Below the pieces are notes generated by a model. The model ran no database searches. It was given only the letters and a program-made list of their open reading frames with translations, and had not been told where the DNA came from. 64,000 bases of DNA from Pseudoalteromonas sp. OOF1S-7 (GTDB lineage Bacteria > Pseudomonadota > Gammaproteobacteria > Enterobacterales > Alteromonadaceae): assembly GCF_022347765.1 (NCBI RefSeq), contig NZ_JAKRFZ010000002.1, positions 186,001 to 250,000 of the forward strand. Direction: 5' to 3'. The translations under genes and the position numbers were made by a program. Below are positions 26,623-36,744 of the stretch, piece by piece; the first letter of the stretch is position 1, and each line of letters opens with the position of its first letter.

Positions 26623-28610
26623 TTTTTAAAAGCCTAACACTACACAACTTCCGTGTATTTAACCAAACAACACATATAGACCTCACACCAAAAAAAGATG
26701 AGTTTAACGATAAGCCCATAGTTTTATTTGGTGGTTTAAACGGTGCAGGTAAAACCTCTATTTTAACGGCCATTCGTTTAGCCTTGCTGGGTCGCCGTGC
26801 ACTTGGTAATGTCGTGTATAAAAAAGACTACGCCGCCTTTTTAAGTGAGCAAGTAAACAAAAAAGCAGTTAAAGATAACAATCAAAGCCAAGCCAAGGTA
26901 ACGCTTGAGTTTACCCATACACACCAAGGCCAACATAACGCTTATGTTATTGAGCGCACTTGGGCAAGTAATGGCGATGAAATTGTTACGCTAAGTGAAA
27001 ACGGCAAACAAGACCAAACCCTTAATTCAGAGCAAGTACAAAGCTTTTTACATGAGCTTGTACCACCGGGTATTGGTGACTTATTCTTTTTTGACGGTGA
27101 AAAAATTGCTGAGCTAGCAGAAGACGACACCGGCACTTATTTAAAAGAAGCTGTACAAAAACTGCTGGGCCTAGATGTAATCAATCGCCTTGGTGACGAT
27201 TTAGATATTTACATAAAACAAATCACCAAAGACAAAGCATCGGCCAGTACGGTACGTAAAATTGCCGAGCTTGAAGAAGAGAAAAAACAACTTCTTAAAC
27301 AAGCCAATGCTGAGCGCGAACTTGAAGCAAGTATTCAAAGCGAGCTTGCGGGTATCAATAAACAAATTGAACTGTTCGAGCATAAAATTGAGTCGCGTGG
27401 CGGCGCTTGGGCTAAAACCAAGTCGCAAGAAAAAGCCCGTGCCGATGAGTTATTAAAACAGCAAACCAAATTAAAGACCTCAATACTAAACGAGCTTAAC
27501 AGCGAATTCCCAATGGCATTGGCACCAACTGCCATGCAAGGTTTAATTGACGAGCTTGAAAACGAACAGCAAATAAAAGCCAAACGCGCGTTTAACGAGC
27601 AGCTTGGCCAAAATATGCAAGGCCTAGAAGCCGCACTGAAACAGCAATTTTCAAACAGTGCTCCTGGTATATACAAAGAGGTAAATAAATACTTTGCACA
27701 ATTAAACGCAGGTGCGGAGCTTGAGGTGTTAGAGCTTGATATATCAGATTCTGATTTTGCTGTTATTAAAGCGCAGCTTGATAATTCAAACACCGCAAAA
27801 CATACCATTGCTGACCTTGCTGAAAAGCTTGAGGCAACAACCACTGAATATGAAAACCTTTCTTTAAATATTCAACGTGCACCTGATGAAGAAGAGCTAA
27901 GTGCCCTATATACATCATTGCGTGAATTAGATGCTCAAAAATCAGCACTTAAAACTAAATATACAAACCAGCTTTTAAAAGCGAAAAAGCTAGTTGAGCA
28001 AGCACTAGAAAATGCAAAACGCCTAGAAAAACTCTATGTAAGCCAAAAAACTGAAAGCTCAATTACTAAAGCTGTTACCCGTGTTGATGCAACGAATGCT
28101 GCGCTTACAGAATTTGCTAACGAGTTAACTCAATTGCGTGTTACGCAACTTGAAGAGCTCTTTGCCAAGTCATATCGTAAACTAGCGCGTAAAGAAGATT
28201 TAAAGCTAAGCGCACAAATAGACCCAACCACCTTCGATGTTAACTTGGTTGACCAAGATGGCATTACCATTAACCGTAAATCAATGTCGGCAGGTGAAAA
28301 GCAAATTTTTGCTTTTGCTATTTTAGAGGCGCTTGGCAAACTTTCAGGCAAAGTGCTGCCAGTGGTGGTTGATACCCCACTTGGTCGTTTAGACTCAAAA
28401 CACCGTAATAAACTGATTAAACATTACTTCCCAGAAGCTGGCGAGCAAGTCATTTTACTTTCGACCGATACCGAGGTAGATAAAGACTACTTCGATATTA
28501 TGGCGAGCAAAGTATCGCATGCATTTGAAATTGAGTTTGACCAAACCACTAAGTGCTCAAGGCTTTCTGAAGGTTATTTTTGGGCAAGTAAAGTTAAGGA
28601 GGCCGTATAA
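26619..28610 (+). CDS. dndD: DndD, SMC-like ATPase of DNA phosphorothioation
   Basis: 663 residues. Walker A GGLNGAGKTS near 38-47, long coiled-coil centre with many Glu/Lys/Gln, ABC signature SAGEKQIF and Walker B VVVDTPLGRLDSKH near the C-terminus. This is the RecF/SMC-type layout. DndD is thought to use ATP to prepare DNA for sulfur insertion together with DndC/DndE. It overlaps dndC by 4 bp and abuts dndE (1-bp overlap). Confidence 0.95.
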   Translation: MIFKSLTLHNFRVFNQTTHIDLTPKKDEFNDKPIVLFGGLNGAGKTSILTAIRLALLGRRALGNVVYKKDYAAFLSEQVNKKAVKDNNQSQAKVTLEFTHTHQGQHNAYVIERTWASNGDEIVTLSENGKQDQTLNSEQVQSFLHELVPPGIGDLFFFDGEKIAELAEDDTGTYLKEAVQKLLGLDVINRLGDDLDIYIKQITKDKASASTVRKIAELEEEKKQLLKQANAERELEASIQSELAGINKQIELFEHKIESRGGAWAKTKSQEKARADELLKQQTKLKTSILNELNSEFPMALAPTAMQGLIDELENEQQIKAKRAFNEQLGQNMQGLEAALKQQFSNSAPGIYKEVNKYFAQLNAGAELEVLELDISDSDFAVIKAQLDNSNTAKHTIADLAEKLEATTTEYENLSLNIQRAPDEEELSALYTSLRELDAQKSALKTKYTNQLLKAKKLVEQALENAKRLEKLYVSQKTESSITKAVTRVDATNAALTEFANELTQLRVTQLEELFAKSYRKLARKEDLKLSAQIDPTTFDVNLVDQDGITINRKSMSAGEKQIFAFAILEALGKLSGKVLPVVVDTPLGRLDSKHRNKLIKHYFPEAGEQVILLSTDTEVDKDYFDIMASKVSHAFEIEFDQTTKCSRLSEGYFWASKVKEAV

Positions 28611-28963
28611 TGCTACCGCAAACCATGTGGCTTAAAAAATCAGTTGAAGAGCAACTGCAAACCCTAAAGGCCAATACAGGCATTACACCCAATGTTGCCG
28701 CCCGCATTGCCTTTTTTCGCTCAGTTGAAAATGGTTTTGTGTTTGATAAAGCCCAAGATTACAAACTTTCTGGCAGCCTTAAACTCGATAAATTCACTTG
28801 GCTGGGCAAAACCCAGCAAGTGACAGAGCTGTTACTTAAACAGCGCTACCCTGAGTACTCTGATAAAGAATTACAGATGGCTTGGGCAGCGCATGTTGAA
28901 AGTGGTATATCGAAACTTAAAGGACTCAAAGAACCCCTCTCTTTTACTAACCTGTTAATTTAA
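28610..28963 (+). CDS. dndE: DndE, small DNA phosphorothioation protein
   Basis: 117 residues, the usual length. Its start overlaps dndD's last base (TAATG). DndE family forms tetramers and is reported to bind nicked DNA and assist sulfur incorporation. No dndA follows: a cysteine desulfurase such as IscS encoded elsewhere would be needed. Confidence 0.9.
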   Translation: MLPQTMWLKKSVEEQLQTLKANTGITPNVAARIAFFRSVENGFVFDKAQDYKLSGSLKLDKFTWLGKTQQVTELLLKQRYPEYSDKELQMAWAAHVESGISKLKGLKEPLSFTNLLI

Positions 28964-28976
28964 CAACCTAAACTTT

Positions 28977-29008
28977 TGACGAGTCATTTTTAAAAAAATA
29001 ACTCGTCA
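28977..29008. terminator. Bidirectional terminator between the Dnd operons
   Basis: Arms TGACGAGT (28977-28984) and ACTCGTCA (29001-29008) enclose an A/T stem of T5 and A7, giving U-runs for either direction. It lies between the convergent dndE and DGQHR-protein stops. Confidence 0.75.
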
Positions 29009-29018
29009 TTTAAAATAT

Positions 29019-30182
29019 TTATACCTTTTTATAGCTTTCCATAATTTTGTTGTAGATTTTCCCTTCTGAGGTTGAGACCGCCTCTAGTTGCGAAAAGTAT
29101 TCGTCGGTGATATGTACTTTTTCAAGTGCGTTTTCAAAAAAACTTAACCTCACAGGCTCCGTCGTTTTATTCTCAGTTAAATACTCTTGCATTAAGTCAC
29201 GCAGGACACGGAATAATGCCTTTACACCTACGGTTTTATTCAACACAGAGCTTGAAGTAGGTAACCATGAAGCACTCCATTTCTCTTCAACGGCTTTAAA
29301 GAATGACATTGCAGAAATTAAGATAGACTCATCTTTATCTTCAATAAACATATCCCGAAAAACTTTTCCATCTTTTATCGGAAACTTTTCTAACTCGCTT
29401 TTCCTAAACTGAGAAAATGATCGTTTCTCCTTCCTGATAAGAACATCTCGGTCTTTCATGGGCTCTTTTGATATTAGTTTTACAAATTCTTCAACTAACA
29501 TTGATTGTGTCAAATTTTCCGTTGAATCATTCTTGTAACCAAGTCGCTTTATCCGGCCGTAAAAAGGGCTTTTAGAATTTAAATCCAACGCTACAACAAG
29601 ATCATGAGCTGTTTTTTGTGGACTTCTCGTTTTTGTATATGCTTCTAAGTCATAAACAAGGCTTTTACTCACTTTTGTTTGCTTTAAATTAACCGTTGCA
29701 AATATATTCGCCTGCTCAGGTAAATCTAACCCAACAAAAACAGTAATCATTAACTCAAAGGGTAATTCTTCATTACCATCTCGAAAGTTACATACTTCGG
29801 GAATTGGTTTCCCCGTTTTGAGATCCATAAACCCAGCTATCCGATGTTGCCCATCTAAAATTTTTGCAGGGCTTAAATCTTCTTCAAACTCAAATGTTAA
29901 TTTATTAGCTTTGGGATCCCAGTTAATATATTCTTCGTCAACATGAAGAATGACACTACTAGGGAAAGCAGCATCGTAATTTTTTACGTACTCTTGTATT
30001 TCTTTAGCTCGTCTCTCGTTTAAAGGCCTTTGTATGCCTAGATAAGTTTCAACTTCTCTTTCTTCTTGCAACTCTCTTACATCTGAATAGGTTAAATTCA
30101 CTAGCTCATCAGCTTTAACCTTGGCGACGAAGAACTCACCTATTTGTTGTGTGATTTTAAATGCGCTTAATTCTATTTTCAT
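29019..30182 (-). CDS. DGQHR-domain protein (DndB-like), last gene of the dpt operon
   Basis: About 387 residues from ATG at 30182 (MKIELSAFKI); the upstream in-frame start at 30197 lies inside the preceding gene. The DGQHR motif is at about 110-114 in AKILDGQHRIAGFMD. The protein is similar in plan to DndB but shares little sequence with the DndB encoded at 23912 beyond the motif. It follows an integral membrane protein with a stop/start overlap. Function is not established. Possible roles include a second regulator or part of an effector. The stop is followed by the shared terminator. Confidence 0.7.
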   Translation of the reverse strand: MKIELSAFKITQQIGEFFVAKVKADELVNLTYSDVRELQEEREVETYLGIQRPLNERRAKEIQEYVKNYDAAFPSSVILHVDEEYINWDPKANKLTFEFEEDLSPAKILDGQHRIAGFMDLKTGKPIPEVCNFRDGNEELPFELMITVFVGLDLPEQANIFATVNLKQTKVSKSLVYDLEAYTKTRSPQKTAHDLVVALDLNSKSPFYGRIKRLGYKNDSTENLTQSMLVEEFVKLISKEPMKDRDVLIRKEKRSFSQFRKSELEKFPIKDGKVFRDMFIEDKDESILISAMSFFKAVEEKWSASWLPTSSSVLNKTVGVKALFRVLRDLMQEYLTENKTTEPVRLSFFENALEKVHITDEYFSQLEAVSTSEGKIYNKIMESYKKV

Positions 30183-30183
30183 C

Positions 30184-30831
30184 TTATTTACCACCAAATT
30201 CTTTGTCTATCGCCTGTTGAAGTGATGTATTTCTGTCTCGTGCATCTTGGTCTAAATCCGGTGCTTCTTTATATTTTATGTAAACTGAGTAATAAAATAG
30301 AATGAGCGCCAATACATAACAAATTAAGGCTAGAATATCTCTGAAAGTGAAGTTTTGATCATCTTTCTTTTCTTTTTCAATTTTAGCTTTTGCTTGAACT
30401 TCATATTTGTATAACTTAGTTTCAGGTATCATCTTAACGACTAAAGAATTAATTTCTGAGGTTGAGGCTTCATCAAATAAGCTTTCTTGCTTATCCGAAA
30501 ATAAAAAAACTGAGATTATCGTGACAAGAATTGCTAAAACTAAAGAAACCCCACCAAAACTCAAAGTATCTTTATTCTTATTTGAAAAATAATTCTTTAA
30601 TAAAAATAAAAATGGAGCGAGCAAAGCTGCTACATAAGCAAAAATAGGTCCCCCAAGAAAAATTTCAAGAACAACCTTTGAAAAAGGCACTTTATTTTCA
30701 TTCAAAGTTAAATATAACCATGCCAAAAAAACTGGTGACAAAGCCGCGACGGTCATCCAAAAAACTTCATTAAATGATTTAGAATGAATTTTCAAAATAT
30801 GTTTAGTCTTTGCGCTTAGCTCGATTATCAC
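30184..30831 (-). CDS. Four-TM integral membrane protein in the dpt operon
   Basis: 215 residues with about four transmembrane segments (roughly 23-43, 60-79, 92-110 and 166-187), a charged cytoplasmic loop (about 112-165, rich in Lys/Glu) and a polar C-terminus. No named domain recognised. It overlaps the HNH gene by 4 bp and the DGQHR gene is directly after it. AT-rich and co-transcribed. A membrane protein in a restriction operon may be an abortive-infection effector, but that is inference. Confidence 0.75.
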   Translation of the reverse strand: MIIELSAKTKHILKIHSKSFNEVFWMTVAALSPVFLAWLYLTLNENKVPFSKVVLEIFLGGPIFAYVAALLAPFLFLLKNYFSNKNKDTLSFGGVSLVLAILVTIISVFLFSDKQESLFDEASTSEINSLVVKMIPETKLYKYEVQAKAKIEKEKKDDQNFTFRDILALICYVLALILFYYSVYIKYKEAPDLDQDARDRNTSLQQAIDKEFGGK

Positions 30832-31700
30832 TTTATGAATACCTCACTATTATGCCACTCAATAAAACTTGAACGTGGGGCAAGTTTATCTGCTCTAGGT
30901 AAATTTAGCCTACTACCCTCAAAATTAGAAAAGTACCTATCAATCAGCCCTCCTCCATTTAAAGAACTTGAAATTAATAACTCATAGGAATCATTAAAAG
31001 ATATCACCCCTTTATCTAGTGCTTTATGATGAATTGAACACAGTGCTAAACCATTATTCACCGAACAAGGACCATGAAACTGCTTCCACTTTATATGCGC
31101 AGCTTCAAGCGCAAATAAATCATCATTTAATCGAGCGTCAAAGCCACAAATTGCACATTTGCCATTGTAAGCATTTAGAACTTCGCGCCTAAAATTTGGA
31201 TCACGTTTTTGAACTTGCCTAAACGTAAATTCTAAGCCAAGCTGCGCCGTGATTTCTGGAATAATACTTTCAGGAAAGCTTTCACTTAAAATGGTTTGCA
31301 AAAGCTCCATTGCTAATTGCGTATCATTTTTCAGTAGCTGATAAGCCGCATTGTTAAAGCCACCCGTTACCCCATACTTGATTAACTCAGACTTAGGTGG
31401 ATCGGTATTACTTTTTCGTGGCAAACACTCTTCGGCATTATCTAAGCGCCAAAACCCATCGTTGATTAAACGCCAAAACGGGTATTCTGGATGAACAACT
31501 TTTCGAGCAGGGCCAAAGCGTTTTAGTAAAAGATATAAGTCTTTATCTACTTCATCTTCATAACTGAACATTTGGCCATGACCATTAATGTAGTTTGCTA
31601 ACGCATAAGCCATCATAAGTGGCTTGTTGGGCGCACGCTGATCAGCACGGCTCCAACGTTTAACACCAAGTACTGCTGCACGTAACTCATTGGGCGTCAT
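30828..31700 (-). CDS. SBD-HNH-like endonuclease (phosphorothioated-DNA-binding type)
   Basis: 290 residues. The N-terminal half has NKPLMMAYALANY and PEYPFWRLINDGFWRL (about 71-86), resembling the sulfur-binding domain of ScoMcrA-type nucleases that recognise phosphorothioated DNA. The C-terminal HNH nuclease has CAIC (182-185), AAHIKW (H202), NNGLALC (N215/N216) and CSIHHKALD (H224/H225). Such proteins are normally type IV enzymes that cut foreign phosphorothioated DNA. The start overlaps dptH by 14 bp and the stop overlaps the membrane gene by 4 bp. The SBD assignment rests on motifs read by eye. Confidence 0.75.
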   Translation of the reverse strand: MTPNELRAAVLGVKRWSRADQRAPNKPLMMAYALANYINGHGQMFSYEDEVDKDLYLLLKRFGPARKVVHPEYPFWRLINDGFWRLDNAEECLPRKSNTDPPKSELIKYGVTGGFNNAAYQLLKNDTQLAMELLQTILSESFPESIIPEITAQLGLEFTFRQVQKRDPNFRREVLNAYNGKCAICGFDARLNDDLFALEAAHIKWKQFHGPCSVNNGLALCSIHHKALDKGVISFNDSYELLISSSLNGGGLIDRYFSNFEGSRLNLPRADKLAPRSSFIEWHNSEVFIK

Positions 31701-34700
31701 TTAACCACTCCCAAAACGCTTTATCTCTGATCCTTTTGATTTGTTTACCACCATCAACATATAAACTTGTGTGTATTTCTAGTTTCCTGATTGTATTCAT
31801 TAACACTTCTTGTTCTTCTTTTTTTGATATGTTGAAGATAGCCTTTACTTCTTCATTTGAGATTTTGCCTACCTGGTGCACAACCCACCCAAATATATAA
31901 AGTGCATAGTCATTCTCTTTCGTTTTAAAGTGGGTAATGTCTTGGGTAGACAAAATGACACCAACACCATACTTTCGGCCTTCTTTTAAGATATTTTTTA
32001 AGCTCTTAAAGTTTTGAGACATAAAGTTATCAGCCTCATCAACTAGAATCATTTTATTAATTTGACGCTTGCCATTCAGACTTTTCGAATGACCATACTT
32101 CTGCATCTGGCTATAAAACAGATCCAATGTCAACGCAACCACTAGGTTCTGTACTTCTTTCGCAGGGCTCTCTAATTTTATTACTTTAACGCCCTTCACA
32201 AACTCGAAAAGGCTGATCGTGTTCGCCGGATCACTCTCGAAAATTTTAAACCGAGCTAATTTTGCAAGCGCAGCATATAAGGTATCTTCTTCAACCTTTT
32301 CTTGACTTAAAAATAGCTGCCATAAATCTTCAATTGTGGGGGCCGGTCGTAACCATGTAGATTTGTCTTCAGGTTGTATACCTGCCAATTCGTAACACTC
32401 TAATATTAGATTTTCTAATCGTAATTTTTGTCTATTTCCTAAGTGAAAAACTTTATCGATTGTCTCAGCAAATGCTCCTGCTGTATAAAGCGGCAACATA
32501 GGCGTATCACCGAATAAAGATAAAGGGTTATAAGGCAACTTTAATAGATCGTAAACTTCGGCGTTAACTGCTTTAGTGAATTGTTCATCCACATAATCCG
32601 AATTGTAATCAAATATCAATAAGTCTATTGGCTTATTATCTAAATTATCATTTTGGTTAAATATCAGCTGACTTACTAAGGACTTCACGCATTGTGTTTT
32701 ACCTGTTCCCATAGTGCCAATAACACCAAAGTTTGTATTTTTGGTTTTAGCCGAGTTCGTCGGTTGCCAAGTTACAATTTCGTTATTAGGTATGGTATGA
32801 CCAAGAACTACTTCTAAATCTTTCGCTGGTTCAACTTTAACAACTGGGGCTTTAGTTTGTTCTCTTTCTCCTTTAAAGGCTTGTTCTATTGCTAGGTTAC
32901 AAACGCTTTTTGGTGGGGTCGGAGTAGTAGCATCTTCCACCGGTTCCGAAATTACTATCTGAGTTTTACCAGTCAAAATATATTTTTCTGGTACATAACA
33001 CAGACTGGCGCTCTCGATATTAGCTAATAGCTGTTGTAGCGGCGTACTAATAAATTTATTTAAATTAGCACTTGGTAAACTAATTTTCAGAATATCATCT
33101 TCAAGGCTGAACTCTTCTTTCGCGTAATCAGCATTTTCAAAAAATGCCATCATAAAGCCTTGTGGGTAATCACTTATATTCTCTATTTGATAATCGCCTT
33201 GTAACCACCATTCACGGTTCTTATGAATGTTTTTGAAATCATTTTCTTTGTAAACCTTATAGAGTTCAAACTTATCAATTTGCATAAGGATTTGGCGTAC
33301 AAATAAACCACGATACAAGTGTCCTGCTAAGTCTTTGCGACCAAACAGGCTTTCAACTAAGTAACGCTTTAATTCTTTCGCTTGTTGAATACCTTTATTA
33401 TGGGTGCGCTTTTGGCCAATTTTCACCTCTAGCGGGAGCAAGTACATGGCTTGGCCTTTAAAGCCTACAAATAAAACGTCATCAGAGATTTCACCACTAG
33501 TAAACCCATGCTCAAGCCTAGAAAAGTCACTTCCTCTCATTTTAAGACCAATATTGCCTGCTACTCGGATCATTTCAGCAACACTCATTGGTACCCAAGT
33601 AATATCACTTTGATACAGTAAACAATTTACAAATTTGTATGCACCAATAATGCTCTTTTTCTCTTTTCGCTCATTTTCGTTGCAGGTGATCATTTTTAGT
33701 AACCACTCGCCATTAAACGCATTGAACTCGTCAATCAGTCCTTTAACACCTTGCGACAAGACTTGATCGTAAAGGTCACGGCGCTTGGTTACCGTAATGG
33801 CATCGTAATTGGCTGAGTTGGAGAAATTATCAGAGTAATGGATCAACACAGCATCTTTTTGCGCTTTAAAAAAGTCGAGCGTGACTTTAGGGTCTATGAT
33901 CACAGTCCAAACTGAATTTTCGTAAACATGTTCAAGTAACTCAGATAGCTCCCCCGCTACTTTCAGCGCCAAGCCATTATTGGTTTCGTATTTTTGGCCA
34001 CTCCATGCCGCCTTAGCCATATTATTAAAGTGACTACTCAATTTGAGGCTGTTTTGCGAGTCAATCTTGATATCGCTCAGTCCATACGTTGTAAAGTAGG
34101 TATCTTGCTCGTTGTATGTCGTCTCACCTGCCAACAAACCATGACAGGCTACACCGGTTTTCTCTGTCATTACATCGACAGGGATTGGCTCAACCTTGGT
34201 ATCGTTCCTAACAAAGCTGATGTGCGCATAGTTAAAACCTGTATGCTCTTCATTGAGCTTAAACTTACTGTAAGTAATTCGGTTCTTTATCATGTCCGCC
34301 ACAGCATCAGCTTTGTCTTTCTCTCTGCCAAGTTGTGCGATATCTTTTAGCTCATCATAACTGGGGGCATCTGCAAACTCATCAAAGTAGGTACGTTGAA
34401 ACGATTTATCATACAAGTTAACGTGAATGTGGTTTGCCTGCTCTGGTGGTTGCCTCTTTAAATAGTCAACAAGACCAAGAAACAACGCCGTATTATCACC
34501 ATTGTTGATTGAGTTAATGTATAGAGTTTCTTTGGCACCTTGACTAAATAACACGTCAAAGGCTTTGGTAAACTCGTTCGCTTTTTGCCTAACTAACGGT
34601 CTTACATAGGTCAGATTTGCGTCTTTATTTGTGACAAACTCACACCACATTGGGTTTTCTGGCAACGCTTGATTATATGCAAACCCCTGATTTGCATGCC

Positions 34701-36744
34701 AAACAAAAGGTAACAAGCCTTCTGAATTTAAGCGCTTAATAGTTGCTGTGGGTAAGGTGCTAAAACTTGTATCATTTTCATCACTTGAGGCAGCTACCAG
34801 CTGCCCAAAATAGGCTAAGTTAAGCGGATGATAAGGCGTGAGATACTCACGTTCAGCAAACTCGGCAATACCAATATTGACCAGCATTGAGGCTTCTGGA
34901 TTAAGGAGTGACTTGGTTTCAAACTTTTCAACTTCAGCCAAGTAACATTCTGCAATTACTCTGCTAAGTTCGAGTAACTCGGGGCCCCATGAACATATAC
35001 TCAGTAGTGATTTTCTTGCATCCAGGTAATCAAACAGCTTGGAGTAGGCCGTATGTAACGCACCAAAACTTGGTAACAGATCGTCCAGTTTAACTTCCGG
35101 GCGGCTTCCCACTTTGCTTGCCAGGATTCGCTGGTCTTGCAGCCACGCCTCCCAATTCAGAGTATGTTTGCGAGCCCCATTTGGTGTTAAGTCCTTGCCA
35201 TCAAGTACGACTTTTTCTTTGGCCCTGTTGTATAAGCCGTTAAAGTCGTCGTTATAAAGACGGTTGAACAAGTTCGTATCAAGAATAAAAGGCAAACTTA
35301 GGGTGTCTGAAGAAACCGCACCATCGACCTCAAAATTCAAGATATGTTCACCACTTTGAATGGCAAAGGTCAATGTATCTGTCTCGTTGGCAAACTGTGC
35401 AAAGTCGACCGTTTGAACATCACTCACCAAAAAGGTCTGATTTGGTTTGGTTACTGTTGCTTGTTTTCCTGTTTGGGCAACTTGTAACTTACCTGCGTTG
35501 GTTTGCAATGTAATAAGGTCTTTTCTTGGCGCTAATAAAAATGTATCTGCTATGTCGTCGAGGTAAAATGCTCCTTCTGGGATCACCAAAATACAATATT
35601 TGAAGCGTTCTTTAGGCTTTTCTCGTTTAAAGTCAATACTAAAGTACATAGGCTGATTAGTGAAAGTACCAACAACCTCCACGATACTTCGTTTAGCCGA
35701 GCGATTGTTAACATCTAATGTAATTGGCTCTTTCGTGTGTTGTAACTTCAGTTCATTTTTTTGAATTTTGCCGCATACAAAACTAGCTTCGAACCTGAAA
35801 TCCTGCTTATCAGCAGGGATTTGGATAATGATATGGCGCTCTTTTTTATTTTCTCTTGCAATAAAGCTCAGACCACCAGCAGACTCTTTTTCAAATGCTA
35901 ATAAGTTTTCTTTATTAGCCCGCTGCTCTGCCAGGATTTCACCAAACTCTATGTCTTTCCAAGTGTCTGTCTCGTTAAAAACATCATTTACAAACTTCTC
36001 ACTAAGCTCCAAATCCCCCATCTTTTCAACAAGTTCCTGGGGGTACTTTTCGACAATATCACTAATGTTTTCAAAAAGCTGATGGTTATGTGACAAACGC
36101 TTATCTATCTGGGCGGTATCGTCCCAGTCAACGATAGTTGGGTCTCGGAACATGCCAAGTTCATCGAAGTTGATCACGCCGTCTTCAAGTGCATCAAATA
36201 GCTCAGCAAACCCAAACATAGTAGCGCCATCTTCAACAATGAGCTTAAACCTGTGGTTTAACAAACACTGCGACACCTTATCGGTTTCATCTCTGGCGTC
36301 GATCAATTCACTCAACGACCGCTTGATGGTAGAAGGGTGCCAAACCTCGCCACTTGCGCCTAAGTCTTTCGCAGAGTTGATCAGGGTATCTAAGTACGAA
36401 TTATGGACAACTAACAAGGCACAATCTTTTAGGCTGTCATTTTGAGTAGATACCAGGTCTCGCAGGTGAGAAATAAAATTCTCACTGTATCCATCTGTGC
36501 CTTCACTATGAACAACAGGAATAAGCTTAGCGCTTCCAAAATCAATTATATTAAATGTTTGGTCAACTTCATTTGTTACAACACGAATGGAGCTATCGCA
36601 GGCCTTTTTTAGCGCTTGGTAAAGCTTCTGGCTATTTGCGCCATCTGGCGAACGAAATTGAAAACGGGTTTCGCCATCAAAACCTTTTTTAGCCCAATTG
36701 CAAAAGTGTTCAACTAAAAAGTCTTCATATTGTTTTTCTGACAT
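31687..36744 (-). CDS. dptH: DptH, phosphorothioation-dependent restriction ATPase
   Basis: About 1685 residues from ATG at 36744 (MSEKQYEDFLVEHF), chosen because GGGGA precedes it; a start at 36765 would lie deep within dptG. The N-terminal and middle regions are long and specific to the family. The C-terminal ~350 residues form a HerA/FtsK-like ATPase with Walker A NFGVIGTMGTGKTQ and Walker B KMILVDEADNF. With DptF and DptG it restricts DNA lacking phosphorothioation. Overlaps dptG by 20 bp. Confidence 0.9.
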   Translation of the reverse strand: MSEKQYEDFLVEHFCNWAKKGFDGETRFQFRSPDGANSQKLYQALKKACDSSIRVVTNEVDQTFNIIDFGSAKLIPVVHSEGTDGYSENFISHLRDLVSTQNDSLKDCALLVVHNSYLDTLINSAKDLGASGEVWHPSTIKRSLSELIDARDETDKVSQCLLNHRFKLIVEDGATMFGFAELFDALEDGVINFDELGMFRDPTIVDWDDTAQIDKRLSHNHQLFENISDIVEKYPQELVEKMGDLELSEKFVNDVFNETDTWKDIEFGEILAEQRANKENLLAFEKESAGGLSFIARENKKERHIIIQIPADKQDFRFEASFVCGKIQKNELKLQHTKEPITLDVNNRSAKRSIVEVVGTFTNQPMYFSIDFKREKPKERFKYCILVIPEGAFYLDDIADTFLLAPRKDLITLQTNAGKLQVAQTGKQATVTKPNQTFLVSDVQTVDFAQFANETDTLTFAIQSGEHILNFEVDGAVSSDTLSLPFILDTNLFNRLYNDDFNGLYNRAKEKVVLDGKDLTPNGARKHTLNWEAWLQDQRILASKVGSRPEVKLDDLLPSFGALHTAYSKLFDYLDARKSLLSICSWGPELLELSRVIAECYLAEVEKFETKSLLNPEASMLVNIGIAEFAEREYLTPYHPLNLAYFGQLVAASSDENDTSFSTLPTATIKRLNSEGLLPFVWHANQGFAYNQALPENPMWCEFVTNKDANLTYVRPLVRQKANEFTKAFDVLFSQGAKETLYINSINNGDNTALFLGLVDYLKRQPPEQANHIHVNLYDKSFQRTYFDEFADAPSYDELKDIAQLGREKDKADAVADMIKNRITYSKFKLNEEHTGFNYAHISFVRNDTKVEPIPVDVMTEKTGVACHGLLAGETTYNEQDTYFTTYGLSDIKIDSQNSLKLSSHFNNMAKAAWSGQKYETNNGLALKVAGELSELLEHVYENSVWTVIIDPKVTLDFFKAQKDAVLIHYSDNFSNSANYDAITVTKRRDLYDQVLSQGVKGLIDEFNAFNGEWLLKMITCNENERKEKKSIIGAYKFVNCLLYQSDITWVPMSVAEMIRVAGNIGLKMRGSDFSRLEHGFTSGEISDDVLFVGFKGQAMYLLPLEVKIGQKRTHNKGIQQAKELKRYLVESLFGRKDLAGHLYRGLFVRQILMQIDKFELYKVYKENDFKNIHKNREWWLQGDYQIENISDYPQGFMMAFFENADYAKEEFSLEDDILKISLPSANLNKFISTPLQQLLANIESASLCYVPEKYILTGKTQIVISEPVEDATTPTPPKSVCNLAIEQAFKGEREQTKAPVVKVEPAKDLEVVLGHTIPNNEIVTWQPTNSAKTKNTNFGVIGTMGTGKTQCVKSLVSQLIFNQNDNLDNKPIDLLIFDYNSDYVDEQFTKAVNAEVYDLLKLPYNPLSLFGDTPMLPLYTAGAFAETIDKVFHLGNRQKLRLENLILECYELAGIQPEDKSTWLRPAPTIEDLWQLFLSQEKVEEDTLYAALAKLARFKIFESDPANTISLFEFVKGVKVIKLESPAKEVQNLVVALTLDLFYSQMQKYGHSKSLNGKRQINKMILVDEADNFMSQNFKSLKNILKEGRKYGVGVILSTQDITHFKTKENDYALYIFGWVVHQVGKISNEEVKAIFNISKKEEQEVLMNTIRKLEIHTSLYVDGGKQIKRIRDKAFWEWLNDAQ

